64,000 bases of DNA from Allolobophora icterica (taxonomy: Eukaryota; Annelida; Clitellata; Crassiclitellata; Lumbricidae): NCBI GenBank assembly GCA_963556255.1, contig OY744608.1:26853420-26917419 (forward strand), written 5' to 3'. A program made the translations under genes and the position numbers. The notes under the pieces were generated by a model. That model was not told the origin of the DNA, did no database searches, and saw only the letters and a list, made by a program, of their open reading frames with translations. Below are positions 63,731 through 64,000 of the stretch, piece by piece; within the stretch, counting starts at the first letter, position 1, and the number at the start of each line of letters is the position of its first letter.

Positions 63731-64000
63731 CTGTAAAATCCAAATACATCTTGGTGCAATCCAGTGCAAAAGAGCTCAAGAAATAATACATCACGTAAAT
63801 AACCTTAAAAAGTTCTCTCAATTTTATATTTTCAAATGAAGCTATTAAAGACTGAGACAAAGCCTGGCATCATTTTGTCTGGCTTTGAACACTTAACTTT
63901 AATGATGCAAATCTAGTGAGGCAGTCTCCATTATTCCTTAATGTACAACATTGTACATACATACACATACATATATATAAAAATAACACACACATATATA

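Overview
The window is animal (metazoan) nuclear DNA. It is AT-rich, intron-dense and full of short transposons, with GT-AG introns and no operons. It holds parts of two large genes in tandem, both on the minus strand. The first (399-40145) is a BIRC6/BRUCE/Apollon orthologue. I can chain 42 coding exons from an ATG at 40143-40145 down to 399; every junction is in phase and together they encode 3,944 residues. The carboxyl-terminal E2 (UBC) part lies beyond base 1. The second (42824-63730) is a CaMKII (Ca2+/calmodulin-dependent protein kinase II) gene. Fourteen phase-consistent exons run from inside the kinase N-lobe to the stop codon; the first ~50 residues, including the ATP-binding loop, lie beyond base 64000.

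Organism: kinase and BIR domains are strongly conserved, but the CaMKII hub and many BIRC6 linkers are much more diverged than expected in a bilaterian. Together with tRNA-derived SINEs this suggests an early-branching or fast-evolving marine invertebrate, a sponge being one possibility. This is inference only.

Layout: 1-40145 BIRC6 exons and introns (introns mostly 0.1-2.5 kb). 40146-42823 intergenic. 42824-51802 CaMKII hub, regulatory segment and kinase C-lobe. 52410-53850 a 1.4-kb minisatellite. 53944-63730 kinase core exons in large repeat-rich introns. 63731-64000 intron only.

The two genes have no obvious joint function: BIRC6 is a giant anti-apoptotic E2/E3 ubiquitin ligase, CaMKII a calcium-memory kinase. 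The non-coding fraction is informative. It has four non-autonomous hAT-type elements with 8-bp target duplications, three tRNA-derived SINE families, a SINE sharing its 3' tail with a LINE fragment, three LINE reverse-transcriptase relics, a decayed duplicate of a CaMKII exon, a tandem array that multiplies a CaMKII 5' splice site, and a 41-bp near-perfect hairpin inside a CaMKII intron. I saw no prokaryotic-type system, CRISPR array or intact autonomous transposon.
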